64,000 nt of DNA from Rhodospirillales bacterium (GTDB lineage: Bacteria > Pseudomonadota > Alphaproteobacteria > ATCC43930 > CGMCC-115725): the NCBI GenBank assembly GCA_947473305.1, contig CANJCB010000005.1, forward strand, positions 62,001 through 126,000, written 5' to 3'. Below the pieces are notes generated by a model that saw only the letters and a program-made list of their open reading frames with translations, did no database searches and was not told the DNA's origin. This document shows positions 1-8,656 of the stretch, in pieces. The translations under genes and the position numbers were made by a program. The stretch's first letter is position 1. Every line of letters begins with the position of its first letter.

Positions 1-945
1 GACGAGCCCGAGGCCGCGGCCCGCATCTTCGGCGCGAATCCGCCCATGGACCTGATGGGCCAGATCGGCGGCGTCTATCGCATCGCCGACGAGATCGAGA
101 CCCTGAAATCGAAATTCCCCGACTTCCCGGTCCCCGAGATCGAGGAGGAGGACATCAGCCTCATCCAGGAAACGCTGACCCGCATCAAGGCCGAAGGCAA
201 GGGTGACGCCTCCCTGCTGATCTGGGTGCTGTCCGCGCGGATGGCGAGCCCGCTCTCCTTCATGCGCCACTTCCAGGGCGATCTTGGGGATGGGACGGCC
301 ACCGGCGCGCAATTGGTGGCCGCCTCGCTGGCGCATCTGGAAGGGGCGGTCCGGCGGATCGAACATGCCGCGAGCGGATCGCCGTCTGTCACCTCTCTGG
401 CGTCCAATGCCGAGCAACTGGCGGCGGAACTCGCCGCCGCGCGCGAGATGGCGGGGGCGGCGGGCGCCAAGGACCCAAGGCTCCAGGCGATCGGCGGCAA
501 GCTCAAGGCCATGGTGCTGGAAAAAGTCATCGCCAATGCCGAGCAGGACGTGCTGGCCATCGTGCCCAGGATTGGCCCCGACGGCGACATGACCGAGGCG
601 CTGAAGGTGATGCCGACCCGGCAAGACCTGGTTCGCGCCGAGGAGCGGGTGCGGGCCGTGCGCAAGGCCGCGAAATTCGGCGGGAAGGTGGGCCTGGGCG
701 AGGAGCCCGCCAAGATGCTCGCGGTCATCAAGAAAGAGGTCGTGACCTACCTCGACGCCATGCTGGACCATCTGGCCAAGAATCCCGCCGAGGCGGGCGC
801 CCGTGCCGGGGCCGAGCAGCATGTCTTCAATTCCGCCCGCATGATCGAACTCGCCGACGGCCCCAGCGCCGGCTACGAGATTTTGAAGAAGGGGCAGGAA
901 AAGCTGGAGAAGTCGATGCCGAAGCCGGCGGAGAAGAAGGGTTGA
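1..945 (+). CDS. Hypothetical helical protein, 5' end outside window
   Basis: The frame is open from the first base of the window, and the first in-frame ATG at 46 is not obviously a start, so I read this as the 3' part of a longer gene. The visible 314 codons encode a soluble, mostly helical protein rich in Ala, Glu and Lys, with no signal peptide, membrane segment or catalytic motif I recognise. It ends in a short Lys/Pro-rich tail (PKPAEKKG). It is convergent with ftsY, and a family-A palindromic repeat lies between the two stops. I do not recognise the family and assign no function. Confidence 0.7.
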   Translation, partial: DEPEAAARIFGANPPMDLMGQIGGVYRIADEIETLKSKFPDFPVPEIEEEDISLIQETLTRIKAEGKGDASLLIWVLSARMASPLSFMRHFQGDLGDGTATGAQLVAASLAHLEGAVRRIEHAASGSPSVTSLASNAEQLAAELAAAREMAGAAGAKDPRLQAIGGKLKAMVLEKVIANAEQDVLAIVPRIGPDGDMTEALKVMPTRQDLVRAEERVRAVRKAAKFGGKVGLGEEPAKMLAVIKKEVVTYLDAMLDHLAKNPAEAGARAGAEQHVFNSARMIELADGPSAGYEILKKGQEKLEKSMPKPAEKKG

Positions 946-950
946 TTTTT

Positions 951-1112
951 GTCCCTCTCCGCCGCTTGCGGAGGGAGAGGGAAGGGTGAGGTAGGTTTCT
1001 CAGGTGGCAAGACGCTCCGGCGCCTCAGCGCCCTCGCCCCACCTCATCCTAAATCCTTCTCCCCCCAGCCTCTCGCGCAAGCGAGCTTGCGCTGCCGGCC
1101 GGAGAAGGACTT
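951..1112. repeat. Family-A palindromic intergenic repeat, copy 1
   Basis: This copy begins with CCCTCTCCG and ends with GGAGAAGGAC. It carries the internal modules CGCAAGCGAGCTTGCG and 'gctccggcgcctcagcgcc' that recur in other copies. It sits between two convergent genes, where its outer hairpins could also act as a bidirectional terminator. Confidence 0.8.
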
Positions 1113-1124
1113 TCATGGCGGTTC

Positions 1125-2057
1125 CTACTTCTCTAACCCCATAAGACTGCGCGCAAAGGCATCCGCCGAGAACGGCCGTAGGTCCTCGGCCGTTTCGCCG
1201 ACGCCTACCGCGTGAATGGGAATCCCGTATTTCTCGGCCAGGGACACCAGCACGCCGCCCCGCGCGGTGCCGTCCAATTTGGTCATGACGATCCCGGTGA
1301 CGCCCACGATCTGGCGGAAGATCTCGGCCTGGGAATGGGCGTTCTGGCCGGTGGTGGCGTCCAAGACCAGCAGCACCGTATGAGGCAGCGCCGCCTCGAC
1401 CTTCTTCAAGACGCGGACGATCTTCTGTAATTCCGCCATGAGGTCGGTCTTGTTCTGGAGCCGCCCCGCCGTGTCGATCAGCAGCACGTCCGCGCCCGCG
1501 GCCTTGGCCTCCTGATAGGCGTCGAAGGCGAGGCCCGCCGCATCGGCGCCCTGGCCCCGGGCGATCACCGTTGAGCCGGTCCGCTCGCCCCAGATCTTCA
1601 GCTGCTCCACCGCCGCCGCGCGGAAGGTGTCGCCCGCCGCCAGGAAGACCGTCTTGCCGGCGTCGCGATATTGCCGGGCGAGCTTGGCGATGGTGGTGGT
1701 CTTGCCGCTGCCGTTGACGCCGACCACCAGGATCACATGGGGCTTCAAGGCAGGGTTCAGGACCAGGGGCTTCGCCACCGGCTCCAGCAGCCGCGCGACT
1801 TCCTCGGCCAGGGCCTGACGGATCTCTTCCGGGGCCACTTCCTGGTTGAAGCGGGTGCGGCGGAGCTTGCCCGTCACCTCCTCCGCGATGCCGATGCTCA
1901 TGTCGGCGGCGATCAGCAATTCTTCCAATTCGCCGAGCGTCTCGTCGTCGAGCTTGCGGCGGGTGAAAATCGAGGAGATGCCCTCGGTCAGCCGCTGCGA
2001 GGACCGCGACAGCCCCGATTTCAGGCGTGACAGCCAGCCGCCGCGCTCTTCGCTCAT
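1125..2057 (-). CDS. ftsY: Signal recognition particle receptor FtsY
   Basis: FtsY is the membrane-associated GTPase that docks the SRP-ribosome complex (see ffh at 6112) to the Sec translocon. The 310-residue protein has an N-terminal helical bundle (about 20-90), a P-loop GVNGSGKT at 113-120, DTAGR at 195-199 and TKLDG near 259-263, all diagnostic of the SRP GTPase family. It lacks the long acidic A domain of enterobacterial FtsY, as is usual in this class. The ATG overlaps the mtaB stop as ATGA, so the two genes are probably translationally coupled. Confidence 0.97.
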   Translation of the reverse strand: MSEERGGWLSRLKSGLSRSSQRLTEGISSIFTRRKLDDETLGELEELLIAADMSIGIAEEVTGKLRRTRFNQEVAPEEIRQALAEEVARLLEPVAKPLVLNPALKPHVILVVGVNGSGKTTTIAKLARQYRDAGKTVFLAAGDTFRAAAVEQLKIWGERTGSTVIARGQGADAAGLAFDAYQEAKAAGADVLLIDTAGRLQNKTDLMAELQKIVRVLKKVEAALPHTVLLVLDATTGQNAHSQAEIFRQIVGVTGIVMTKLDGTARGGVLVSLAEKYGIPIHAVGVGETAEDLRPFSADAFARSLMGLEK

Positions 2058-3298
2058 AAGGCTTCTCCGATGAGGGCGACACCGGTGGAGGCGGCAAGCC
2101 GCACCTCCAGGACCGAGCCGCGCGGAATGGGATGGGGCAGCCGCACCGGCGCGTAATGCTCGCTATGGCCGGAAGACCCGTCGCCCTCCGCCAGAACGAG
2201 CGCCCTGGTCCCGACCCGCGTCGCGAGGGAGCGGTCGAGCGCCACGCCGCCTGCCGCGCGGAGCCGGGCGGCACGTTCGCGGATCACGTCGCCCCGAACC
2301 TGGGGCATGCGGGCGGCGGGCGTCAGGTCCCGCGCGCTATAGGGAAAGACGTGGAGGTAATCGAGCCCGGCTTCCTCGGCGAGCGAGAGCGTATTGGCGA
2401 ACATGGCCTCGCTCTCGGTCGGAAAGCCGGCGATGAGGTCCGCGCCCAGCGCCACGCCGGGCCGCAGGTCGCGCGCCTTGCGGCAGGCGTCGAGGGCGTC
2501 CTGGCGGCTGTGGCGGCGCTTCATGCGCTTCAGGATGAGATCGTCGCCCGATTGGATCGAGAGATGGAGATGGGGCATGAGACGGGGCTCCTCCGCCACG
2601 AGCCGCCAGAGATCGGCGTCGATCTCGACAGGATCGAGCGAGGAGAGTCTCAGCCGCTTCAATTCCGGCACCAGCGCCAGGAGCCGGCGGGCCAGTTGCC
2701 CCAGCGTCGGGCGACCGGGCAGGTCCTCGCCATAGGCGGTGAGGTCCACGCCGGTCAGCACGATCTCGTTATGGCCGGTCTCGACCAGCGCGCGGGCGCG
2801 TTCGACCACCGCGCCCACAGGCACCGACCGGCTGGGGCCGCGACCGAAAGGAATGACGCAGAAGGTGCAGCGATGGTCGCAGCCCTGCTGCACCTCCAGG
2901 AAGGAGCGGGCATGGCCGGCGATCCCGTCGATGAGATGGGGCGCGGTTTCGCGCGCCCGCATGATGTCGGAGACGGCGCGGCGGGCGGCATCCGGCCGGT
3001 AGCTCTCCGCCAGCAGCTTCTCGCGGTTGCCGATGACCCGGTCGACCTCCGGCATGGCGGTGTAGCGGTCGGGCGCGATCTGGGCGGCGCAGCCGGTGAC
3101 GACGATCTGGCGGCCGGGGTGGTCGCGGCGCGCGCGGCGGATCGCCTGCCGCGCCTGGCGTTCCGCCTCGGCGGTCACGGCGCAGGTATTGACGATGACG
3201 GCGTCCCGGAGGCCGGCCTCGGCCGCGCTCCGCCGGATCACCTCCGCCTCGAAGAGATTGAGCCGGCAGCCGAAATTGATGACTTCCGCCTCGGCCAT
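2054..3298 (-). CDS. mtaB: tRNA t6A37 methylthiotransferase MtaB
   Basis: This is a radical-SAM enzyme that adds a methylthio group to t6A at position 37 of tRNAs. The 414-residue product shows the N-terminal UPF0004 cysteines (C11, C39, C70) that bind one Fe-S cluster and the radical-SAM motif CDHRCTFC (C140, C144, C147) that binds the other; a TRAM-like C-terminal region follows. I chose the ATG at 3298, preceded by AAAGG at a good distance; a GTG one codon earlier is possible. It lies between dapF and ftsY, an order common in alphaproteobacteria, and its stop overlaps the ftsY start. Confidence 0.94.
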   Translation of the reverse strand: MAEAEVINFGCRLNLFEAEVIRRSAAEAGLRDAVIVNTCAVTAEAERQARQAIRRARRDHPGRQIVVTGCAAQIAPDRYTAMPEVDRVIGNREKLLAESYRPDAARRAVSDIMRARETAPHLIDGIAGHARSFLEVQQGCDHRCTFCVIPFGRGPSRSVPVGAVVERARALVETGHNEIVLTGVDLTAYGEDLPGRPTLGQLARRLLALVPELKRLRLSSLDPVEIDADLWRLVAEEPRLMPHLHLSIQSGDDLILKRMKRRHSRQDALDACRKARDLRPGVALGADLIAGFPTESEAMFANTLSLAEEAGLDYLHVFPYSARDLTPAARMPQVRGDVIRERAARLRAAGGVALDRSLATRVGTRALVLAEGDGSSGHSEHYAPVRLPHPIPRGSVLEVRLAASTGVALIGEAL

Positions 3299-3316
3299 CA
3301 CTCAGCCTTTTGAAGA

Positions 3317-3444
3317 GTCCCTCTCCGCCCTTCAAGGGGGAGAGGGATTAGGGTGAGGTGGGTCGTGCCGCTGACCCCGACCGTCGAAGAAGTGGCGCGA
3401 CCCACCTCATCCCGGCCTTCTCCCCCCTGAAGGGCGGAGAAGGA
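3317..3444. repeat. Family-A palindromic repeat, copy 2 (compact form)
   Basis: This is the simplest copy: a nearly full-length inverted repeat with outer hairpins TCCCTCTCCGCCC...GGGAGAGGGA and CCTTCTCCCCCC...GCGGAGAAGGA, and inner arms GTGAGGTGGGTCG / CGACCCACCTCA. It lacks the CGCAAGCGAGCTTGCG module. It separates dapF from mtaB. Confidence 0.8.
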
Positions 3445-3467
3445 GAAAAATACCATGCGGGCTGTCA

Positions 3468-4301
3468 TCACCCGATCAGCGAGGGATCGAGCTGGCCGGT
3501 AAAGCTTACCGCGACGGGGCCGGTCATCAAGACATGCCCGTCATCCCGCCATTCGATCTCCAGCGGCCCGCCGTCGCAGATCACCTCGGCCCGCCGGGCG
3601 CTCAAGCCCCGCCGCGCCGCGCCCACCAGCGCCGCGCAGGCGCCCGTGCCGCAGGCGATGGTGATGCCGGTCCCGCGCTCCCAGACCCGGAAGCGCAGCC
3701 GGTCGGGGGCCAGCACCTGGACCACGCCGATATTGGCGCGCTCGGGGAAGAAGGCGTGATGCTCCAGGAGCGGCCCCAGGGCGGCGAGGTCCACCGCCTC
3801 GGCATCCGGGACGAAGAAGGTCGCATGGGGATTGCCCATGCTGGTGCAGACGGGATCGGAGAGCCCCCCCAGCGCCACCGGCGCATGGAGCGTGTCGCAA
3901 GCGGCGGCCAGCGGAATTTCGCGCCAATCGAGCCGCGCGGGACCCATGTCCACGGTAATGCGGTTCTTGCCCGCAGCCTTGGCCTTCAAGAGCCCGGCCG
4001 CCGTCTCCACCACGATATTGTCGCGGCCCAATTCGTCCATGACGAGCGCCGCGACGCAGCGGGTGGCGTTGCCGCAGGCCGAGACCTCGCTGCCATCCGC
4101 GTTGCGGATCCGCATGAAGACATCGGCCCCCGCCTGGGTCGCCTTTTCCATGACGATGAGCTGGTCGCAGCCCACGCCCAGGTGCCGGTCGGCGATGGCC
4201 TGGGCTTCGCCGGCGCCCAGGATCAAGGCGTCGCGCCGCGCATCCAGCACGACGAAGTCGTTGCCGAGGCCATGCATCTTGATAAAAGGGGCGCCGTTCA
4301 T
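3468..4301 (-). CDS. dapF: Diaminopimelate epimerase
   Basis: DapF interconverts LL- and meso-diaminopimelate for lysine and peptidoglycan synthesis. The 277-residue protein has the two catalytic cysteines in their usual contexts: C76 in SACGNATRC and C217 in ACGTGAC. The N-terminus ([11 protein letters not shown]) fits the family. The open frame extends 12 codons upstream, but the ATG at 4301 matches the family start; no strong ribosome-binding site is visible. It is co-directional with mtaB and ftsY, but a family-A repeat intervenes. Confidence 0.95.
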   Translation of the reverse strand: MNGAPFIKMHGLGNDFVVLDARRDALILGAGEAQAIADRHLGVGCDQLIVMEKATQAGADVFMRIRNADGSEVSACGNATRCVAALVMDELGRDNIVVETAAGLLKAKAAGKNRITVDMGPARLDWREIPLAAACDTLHAPVALGGLSDPVCTSMGNPHATFFVPDAEAVDLAALGPLLEHHAFFPERANIGVVQVLAPDRLRFRVWERGTGITIACGTGACAALVGAARRGLSARRAEVICDGGPLEIEWRDDGHVLMTGPVAVSFTGQLDPSLIG

Positions 4302-4363
4302 GAGGCGGTTTATAGGGTGCCGCCCGGCCCGGCACAAGGGAGCGGCCCCCCGGAAAAGCGGAA

Positions 4364-4391
4364 GGGCGCGAGACCTTAGGATCTCGCGCCC
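4364..4391 (-). terminator. Hairpin terminator downstream of the Lys/Ala-rich gene
   Basis: A perfect 10-bp stem (GGGCGCGAGA / TCTCGCGCCC) with an 8-nt loop is followed on the minus strand by a moderately T-rich stretch (ttccgctttt). It lies between the stop at 4456 and the dapF start, so it probably separates the two leftward genes. Confidence 0.6.
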
Positions 4392-4455
4392 CCTCCAATA
4401 CCGCCCGACTATGCTGGGCGCAGCTTTTTAAAGGTCGGGTTCAGGACCTTGTCGT

Positions 4456-4866
4456 TTAGAGCTTCGAGGGAGCGACCGGCTCGGCCTTCTTCTCGACCGG
4501 GGTCGTGGCGGCCTTCTCGCCAGCCTTCACGGCGGGCTTCGCCTCGACCTTGCCCAGGGGCTTCACTTCGTCCTTCTTGGCGGGCGTCGCGTCGGCGCGA
4601 TGCATGATCTTCGCCTTGTGCTGGACCTTGGTGTTGCTGCTCTGCTTGTCCTTGGCGGGCACGGTCGCCTTGGTGTCGGCTTTGACGCCGGCCTTGGCAT
4701 CCGTCTTCGCTTCCGCCTTCTTTTCGGGGGTGACTGTGGCGGAGGCCGCCGGGGGCTGGACGCCGACCGTCGTGGTGCCGCTCTGCGCGAAGGCCGGGAG
4801 CGCTCCGAAAGCAAGCGCGCCAGCGAGGATGAGGCTGCGAGAGATGCTGTTGAAACCGTACGTCAT
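4456..4866 (-). CDS. Secreted Lys/Ala-rich low-complexity protein
   Basis: A 136-residue product with a clear Sec signal peptide (hydrophobic core about 12-25, likely cleavage after AFA at 27). The mature part is almost entirely Lys, Ala, Thr, Val and Pro with AEAK / DAKAGVKAD-like runs, and is probably disordered. No domain is recognisable. The upstream frame stays open far beyond, but the signal peptide marks the ATG at 4866 as the start. It is divergent from the secreted HExxH protein, and a hairpin terminator follows its stop. Function unknown; an envelope or nucleic-acid-associated role would be a guess from composition only. Confidence 0.7.
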   Translation of the reverse strand: MTYGFNSISRSLILAGALAFGALPAFAQSGTTTVGVQPPAASATVTPEKKAEAKTDAKAGVKADTKATVPAKDKQSSNTKVQHKAKIMHRADATPAKKDEVKPLGKVEAKPAVKAGEKAATTPVEKKAEPVAPSKL

Positions 4867-4977
4867 GGTAGGAGATCCCGTCTTCTGTGAAGCCGTCTCA
4901 TGATCGAGACGCCTAGATAACGGGCCGTCGATTTCCAATAGTCCGCGGCAAACTGAAGGTATTGTGATGGCGGAATT

Positions 4978-5685
4978 GTGGCGGGGAGATTCGTGGGAAT
5001 AAGCGGGAAGATCGGGGGCGCTTTCGGGGCCGTTCTGGCTGTGGCGGGGATGCTCGCCGCGCGTCCGGCGGAGGCGGCCGTGACCTGTCCGGCGGCGAAG
5101 CCCGCCACCGTGACCGTCACGACCGATCTCCCCGCGCCGCTTCTCGACAACAGCCTCGACCGCCGGGCGCTCGAAGCGGTGGCGGCCCGTTTCCATCCGG
5201 GCGAGCACCCCATCGGCCTCTATACGGCGAACCTCCAGCTCAGCCACCAGACCCAGTTCGTCTTCGAGCCCGTGGGGCGCGAGGTCTGTGTCGTCCTGAC
5301 CCAGATGGCCCTGACGCTGCGCTTCGGCGACCGCAAGATCTATGTGCTGCGCGACTACCCGCCGGGGACCTGCGCCCATAACGCCGTGCTGGGCCACGAG
5401 CGCAAGCACCAGGCGGTGGACGAGGGGATCGTCCAGGAATACCTGCCGCGCCTCCTGCGCCGTCTCGAAACGGCGCTCGCCCAGGCGAAGCAGACCACCT
5501 CCGTGCCGATCGGAAAGCACGAGGAGGCCATGCAACGCCTCGACGCCATCGCCAGCGCCGCCGTCGCCCAGGGCTTCCAGGAAATGCAGGCCGAACGCAA
5601 CCGGCGCGAGGCGGCGGTGGACAACCGCGAGGAATACGCCCGGGTGGCGCGGTCCTGCCCGGGCGGGCTGCGGGGCGGGTTGTGA
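4978..5685 (+). CDS. Putative secreted zincin-like protein (HERKH motif)
   Basis: A 235-residue protein with a probable signal peptide (hydrophobic 12-27, cleavage near AEA at 32-34). After the leader come paired cysteines and the motif HERKH at 140-144, matching HExxH of zinc metallopeptidases, followed by a Glu-rich helical C-terminus. The overall layout resembles secreted DUF922-type proteins, a tentative family call. The first in-frame start is GTG 4978; GTG 4993 is also possible and has GGGGAG just upstream. It is divergent from the Lys/Ala-rich secreted protein. Whether it is an active protease cannot be told from sequence. Confidence 0.65.
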   Translation: MAGRFVGISGKIGGAFGAVLAVAGMLAARPAEAAVTCPAAKPATVTVTTDLPAPLLDNSLDRRALEAVAARFHPGEHPIGLYTANLQLSHQTQFVFEPVGREVCVVLTQMALTLRFGDRKIYVLRDYPPGTCAHNAVLGHERKHQAVDEGIVQEYLPRLLRRLETALAQAKQTTSVPIGKHEEAMQRLDAIASAAVAQGFQEMQAERNRREAAVDNREEYARVARSCPGGLRGGL

Positions 5686-5745
5686 GGGGGGCTTCGTTTC
5701 TTCTCGGGGCGAAGACGCGTCGCACTCCATCGCCATCGCACAACT

Positions 5746-5853
5746 CGTCATCTTCGGGTTTAGCCCGAGGATCCACGACTAAGTAGCTGTGAGGGCCAGT
5801 CCGATGGCTGCTAAACACCTTCGTGGATCCTAGGGCCTAGCCCTAGGATGACG
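5746..5853. repeat. Family-B palindromic repeat, copy 1
   Basis: The copy is bounded by CGTCATC and GATGACG, with an internal GATCCACGACTAAGT and CACCTTCGTGGATCC. The ends are mutually complementary, so the copy can fold into a long hairpin. It follows the secreted HExxH gene. Confidence 0.8.
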
Positions 5854-5877
5854 GTGGAGAGGGGGGCACCTCCGTAC

Positions 5878-5958
5878 GTAGGGCGGAAAAGCGGCAGCGC
5901 ATTCCGCCCAGGGGGGCCGTGGTGTGCGGCGGAATGCGCTGCCGCTTTTCCGCCCTAC
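5878..5958. repeat. Perfect 31-bp inverted repeat (family C)
   Basis: Arms 5878-5908 and 5928-5958 are exact reverse complements, starting GTAGGGCGGAAAAGCGGC, around a 19-nt centre. One arm recurs with two mismatches at 14593-14623 over the end of pdxY, so this is a dispersed REP-like element. Together with copy B1 and the ffh leader hairpin it accounts for most of the gene-free stretch 5686-6111. Confidence 0.85.
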
Positions 5959-6056
5959 CCGAGCGCCGGCCCCACCGCCATTGACATAACCCCCGCCCGC
6001 GCCTAATTTCCGCGCCGCTTCTCAGGAAGCACCTGTACTTTGCCCCCAAGGGGGTT

Positions 6057-6085
6057 GGCCAGTCCGCGAGTGTCGCGCACTGGCC
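6057..6085 (+). promoter_or_regulatory. Stem-loop in the ffh leader
   Basis: GGCCAGT pairs with ACTGGCC and, after a single C/C mismatch, CGCGA pairs with TCGCG around a GTG loop. It ends 26 nt before the ffh ATG. No strong Shine-Dalgarno lies in the remaining leader, so the structure could affect translation of ffh; this is inference. Confidence 0.45.
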
Positions 6086-6111
6086 TATTCGGTTTTGGAT
6101 CTGGGACTGGC

Positions 6112-7485
6112 ATGTTCGACAGCCTGAGTAATCGCCTCTCCGACGTTTTCGACCGGCTGCGCCGTCATGGCGCGCTGAGCGAGACCGATGTGGCGACCGC
6201 GCTCCGGGAGATCCGGATCGCGCTGCTCGAGGCCGACGTGGCGCTGCCCGTGGTCAAGGACTTCGTCAACGCCGTCAAGGAAAAGGCGGTCGGCCAGGAC
6301 GTCGTCCGCTCGGTCTCCCCGGCGCAGATGGTCGTCAAGATCGTCCACGACCATCTGGTGGAAACCCTCGGCGGCGGGGCCGATGCGGCGTCCTCGGCGC
6401 TCAATCTCAACGCGGTGCCGCCGGTCGTCATCATGATGATCGGCCTCCAGGGCTCCGGCAAGACGACCAGCGCCGCGAAGATCGCGCGCCACCTGCGCCT
6501 GCGGGAGCGCAAGAAGGTCCTGCTGGTGTCGCTCGACGTGCAGCGCCCCGCGGCGCAAGAACAATTGGCCGTGCTGGCGAAGCAGGTCGAGGTCGAGAGC
6601 CTGCCCATCGTCGCGGGCGAGCGGCCCATCGCGATCACCAAGCGCGCCCTCGACGTGGGCCGTCGCGAAGGCTACGACGTCGTCATCCTCGACACCGCCG
6701 GCCGGCTCCATATCGACGAAGCGCTGATGAGCGAGGTCGCGGCCGTCCGCGATGTGGCGCAGCCCACGGAATCTCTGCTCGTCGCCGACGCCATGACCGG
6801 CCAGGACGCGGTCAATGTGGCCAAGGCCTTCAACGACCGGATCGGCGTCACCGGCATCGTGCTGACCCGCGTGGACGGCGATGCCCGGGGCGGCGCCGCG
6901 CTCTCGATGCGCGCGGTCACGCAAAAGCCCATCAAGTTCATGGGCGTCGGCGAAAAGATCGACGCGCTGGAGCCCTTCCATGCCGACCGCATCGCCGGCC
7001 GCATCCTTGGCATGGGCGACGTGGTCAGCCTCGTCGAGAAGGCGGCCGAGACCGTCGACCGCGAAGAGGCCGAAAAGCTCGCGCTCAAGCTCCAGAAGGG
7101 CGGCTTCGACCTCGACGATCTGGCGTCCCAGCTTAAGCAGCTCCGCAAGATGGGCGGCATGAGCGGGATGATGGGCATGCTGCCCGGCATCGCCAAGATC
7201 AAGAAGCAGATCGAAGGCGCCAATATCAACGACGGTATGATCAAGCGGCAGGAGGCGATCCTCTCCTCCATGACCAAGCAGGAGCGCAAGAACCCCAAGC
7301 TCCTCAATGCCTCGCGCCGGGTCCGGATCGCCAGTGGGTCGGGCACGTCCGTCCCTGAGATCAACCGCCTCCTGAAGCAGTATCAGGACATGGCGCATAT
7401 GATGAAGAAAGCCAACAAGCTCGGAAAGAAGGGCCTGATGCGGCATGGGCTGGCTGGCCTGATGCCGGGCGGGTTCCGCGGTTAA
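6112..7485 (+). CDS. ffh: Signal recognition particle protein Ffh (SRP54)
   Basis: Ffh binds 4.5S RNA and signal sequences of nascent proteins and delivers ribosomes to FtsY. The 457-residue protein has the N helical bundle, P-loop GLQGSGKT at 111-118, DTAGR and [10 protein letters not shown] motifs, and a C-terminal M domain with the Met-rich finger loop ([13 protein letters not shown]) and the RNA-binding region ([11 protein letters not shown]). I chose the ATG at 6112 because [13 protein letters not shown] is the family N-terminus; the upstream open extension is not conserved-looking. It heads the ffh-rpsP-rimM-trmD-rplS cluster. Confidence 0.97.
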   Translation: MFDSLSNRLSDVFDRLRRHGALSETDVATALREIRIALLEADVALPVVKDFVNAVKEKAVGQDVVRSVSPAQMVVKIVHDHLVETLGGGADAASSALNLNAVPPVVIMMIGLQGSGKTTSAAKIARHLRLRERKKVLLVSLDVQRPAAQEQLAVLAKQVEVESLPIVAGERPIAITKRALDVGRREGYDVVILDTAGRLHIDEALMSEVAAVRDVAQPTESLLVADAMTGQDAVNVAKAFNDRIGVTGIVLTRVDGDARGGAALSMRAVTQKPIKFMGVGEKIDALEPFHADRIAGRILGMGDVVSLVEKAAETVDREEAEKLALKLQKGGFDLDDLASQLKQLRKMGGMSGMMGMLPGIAKIKKQIEGANINDGMIKRQEAILSSMTKQERKNPKLLNASRRVRIASGSGTSVPEINRLLKQYQDMAHMMKKANKLGKKGLMRHGLAGLMPGGFRG

Positions 7486-7529
7486 GTTTCAGATTTAGAA
7501 GCCAGATTAGAGAAGAGAGAAGGAAACTC

Positions 7530-7892
7530 ATGTCCCTCAAGATCCGTTTGACGCGCGGTGGCGCCAAGAAGCGCCCCTATTACCATATCGTCATTGCCGA
7601 CAGCCGCAGCCCCCGCGACGGCCGCTTCATCGAGCGGGTGGGCGCCTATAACCCGATGGTCGACAAGACCCATGCGGAGCGTCTGGTGCTCAAGAACGAG
7701 CGCATTGAATATTGGCTGAAGATGGGCGCGCAGCCCTCCGACCGCGTGGCCCGCTTCCTGGGCGACGCCGGCCTGATGGAAAAGCGCAAGACTGCCGATA
7801 CGCCGAAGAAGTCCGCGCCCAAGGCGAAGGCCCAGGAGCGTGCGAAGTCGGAAGCGGCGGCCGCGGCCAAGGCGGCCGAGGCGACTGCCTGA
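7530..7892 (+). CDS. rpsP: 30S ribosomal protein bS16
   Basis: A structural protein of the small subunit. The N-terminus ([16 protein letters not shown]) and the VGAYNPM segment are typical. At 120 residues it is longer than the roughly 80-residue core; the excess is a C-terminal Lys/Ala tail (about 90-120), a common feature in alphaproteobacteria. A good ribosome-binding site (gagaaggaa) precedes the ATG. It lies 44 nt after ffh. Confidence 0.97.
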   Translation: MSLKIRLTRGGAKKRPYYHIVIADSRSPRDGRFIERVGAYNPMVDKTHAERLVLKNERIEYWLKMGAQPSDRVARFLGDAGLMEKRKTADTPKKSAPKAKAQERAKSEAAAAAKAAEATA

Positions 7893-7909
7893 GTTGAGGG
7901 GCTAGGGTC

Positions 7910-8449
7910 TTGACCGAGCCTCGCCTCTGTCTGGGCGTCGTCGCCGGCGTCCATGGGGTGCATGGGCTGGTCAGGATCAAGAGCTTCACCGCCGCGCCCG
8001 AGGATGTCGCGTCCTATGGGCCGGTGGAAAACGAAGCGGGCAACCGCTCCTTCCAGGTCGAGGTGAGCGCCGTCCGCAAAGGCGTGGTGATCGCCCGGAT
8101 CGCAGGGGTGGATGACCGCGACGGGGCGGAGGCTCTGAAAGGAGTGCGGCTCTATGTCAGCCGCGCGGCCCTGCCGGAGCCCGAGGAAGAGGAATGGTAC
8201 CACGCCGACCTTATCGGGTTGGATGCGGTGCTGAAGGACGGCGAGGTCTTCGGAAAGATCCGGCAGGTCCATGACTATGGCGCCGGAGACAGCCTGGAGA
8301 TCGACCGCGCGGATGGCGGGGGCACGGTGATGCTGCCCTTCACCAAGGCGGCGGTGCCGGTGGTGGATGTGAAGGGCGGCAAAGTTGTCGTGGAACCGCC
8401 GGAGGGGCTGCTGGAGCCTCCTGGCAAAGAGGAAGAGAAAAAGGGCTAA
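7910..8449 (+). CDS. rimM: Ribosome maturation factor RimM
   Basis: RimM assists assembly of the 30S head and binds S19. The 179-residue protein has the N-terminal beta-barrel (CLGVVAGVHGVHGLVRIKSF) and the C-terminal PRC-barrel (EWYHADLIGLDAVL...). The only sensible start is TTG 7910, preceded by gaggggctaggg; no ATG exists near the conserved N-terminus. It lies 17 nt after rpsP. Confidence 0.95.
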   Translation: MTEPRLCLGVVAGVHGVHGLVRIKSFTAAPEDVASYGPVENEAGNRSFQVEVSAVRKGVVIARIAGVDDRDGAEALKGVRLYVSRAALPEPEEEEWYHADLIGLDAVLKDGEVFGKIRQVHDYGAGDSLEIDRADGGGTVMLPFTKAAVPVVDVKGGKVVVEPPEGLLEPPGKEEEKKG

Positions 8450-8462
8450 ACCCGCTTCTGAA

Positions 8463-8622
8463 ATCCCTCTCCGCCCCCTGGGGAGAGGGACTAGGGTGAG
8501 GTGGGTGGTTGGGAAGATGGGCTGGTGAGAGTGTCGCGGGCTGCGCGACCCACCTCACCCAACCCTCTCCCCCCAGCCTTCCGCGCAAGCTAGCTTGCGC
8601 TGTCGGCCAGGCGGAGAGGGCT
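8463..8622. repeat. Family-A palindromic repeat, copy 3
   Basis: It starts ATCCCTCTCCG and ends GGCGGAGAGGG, with inner arms GGTGAGGTGGGT / ACCCACCTCACCC and the CGCAAGCTAGCTTGCG module. It lies inside the rimM-trmD interval of an otherwise compact operon. Confidence 0.8.
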
Positions 8623-8656
8623 TTCGAGGACGAAGGTTTGAGGAACACAGTGGTCG

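Noticed and set aside
6000-6111. A 4.5S (SRP) RNA gene next to ffh
   Set aside because: The region has GGAAGC and a hairpin but not the conserved apical loop arrangement of SRP RNA (no GGTCCGGAAGGAAGCAGC-like segment).
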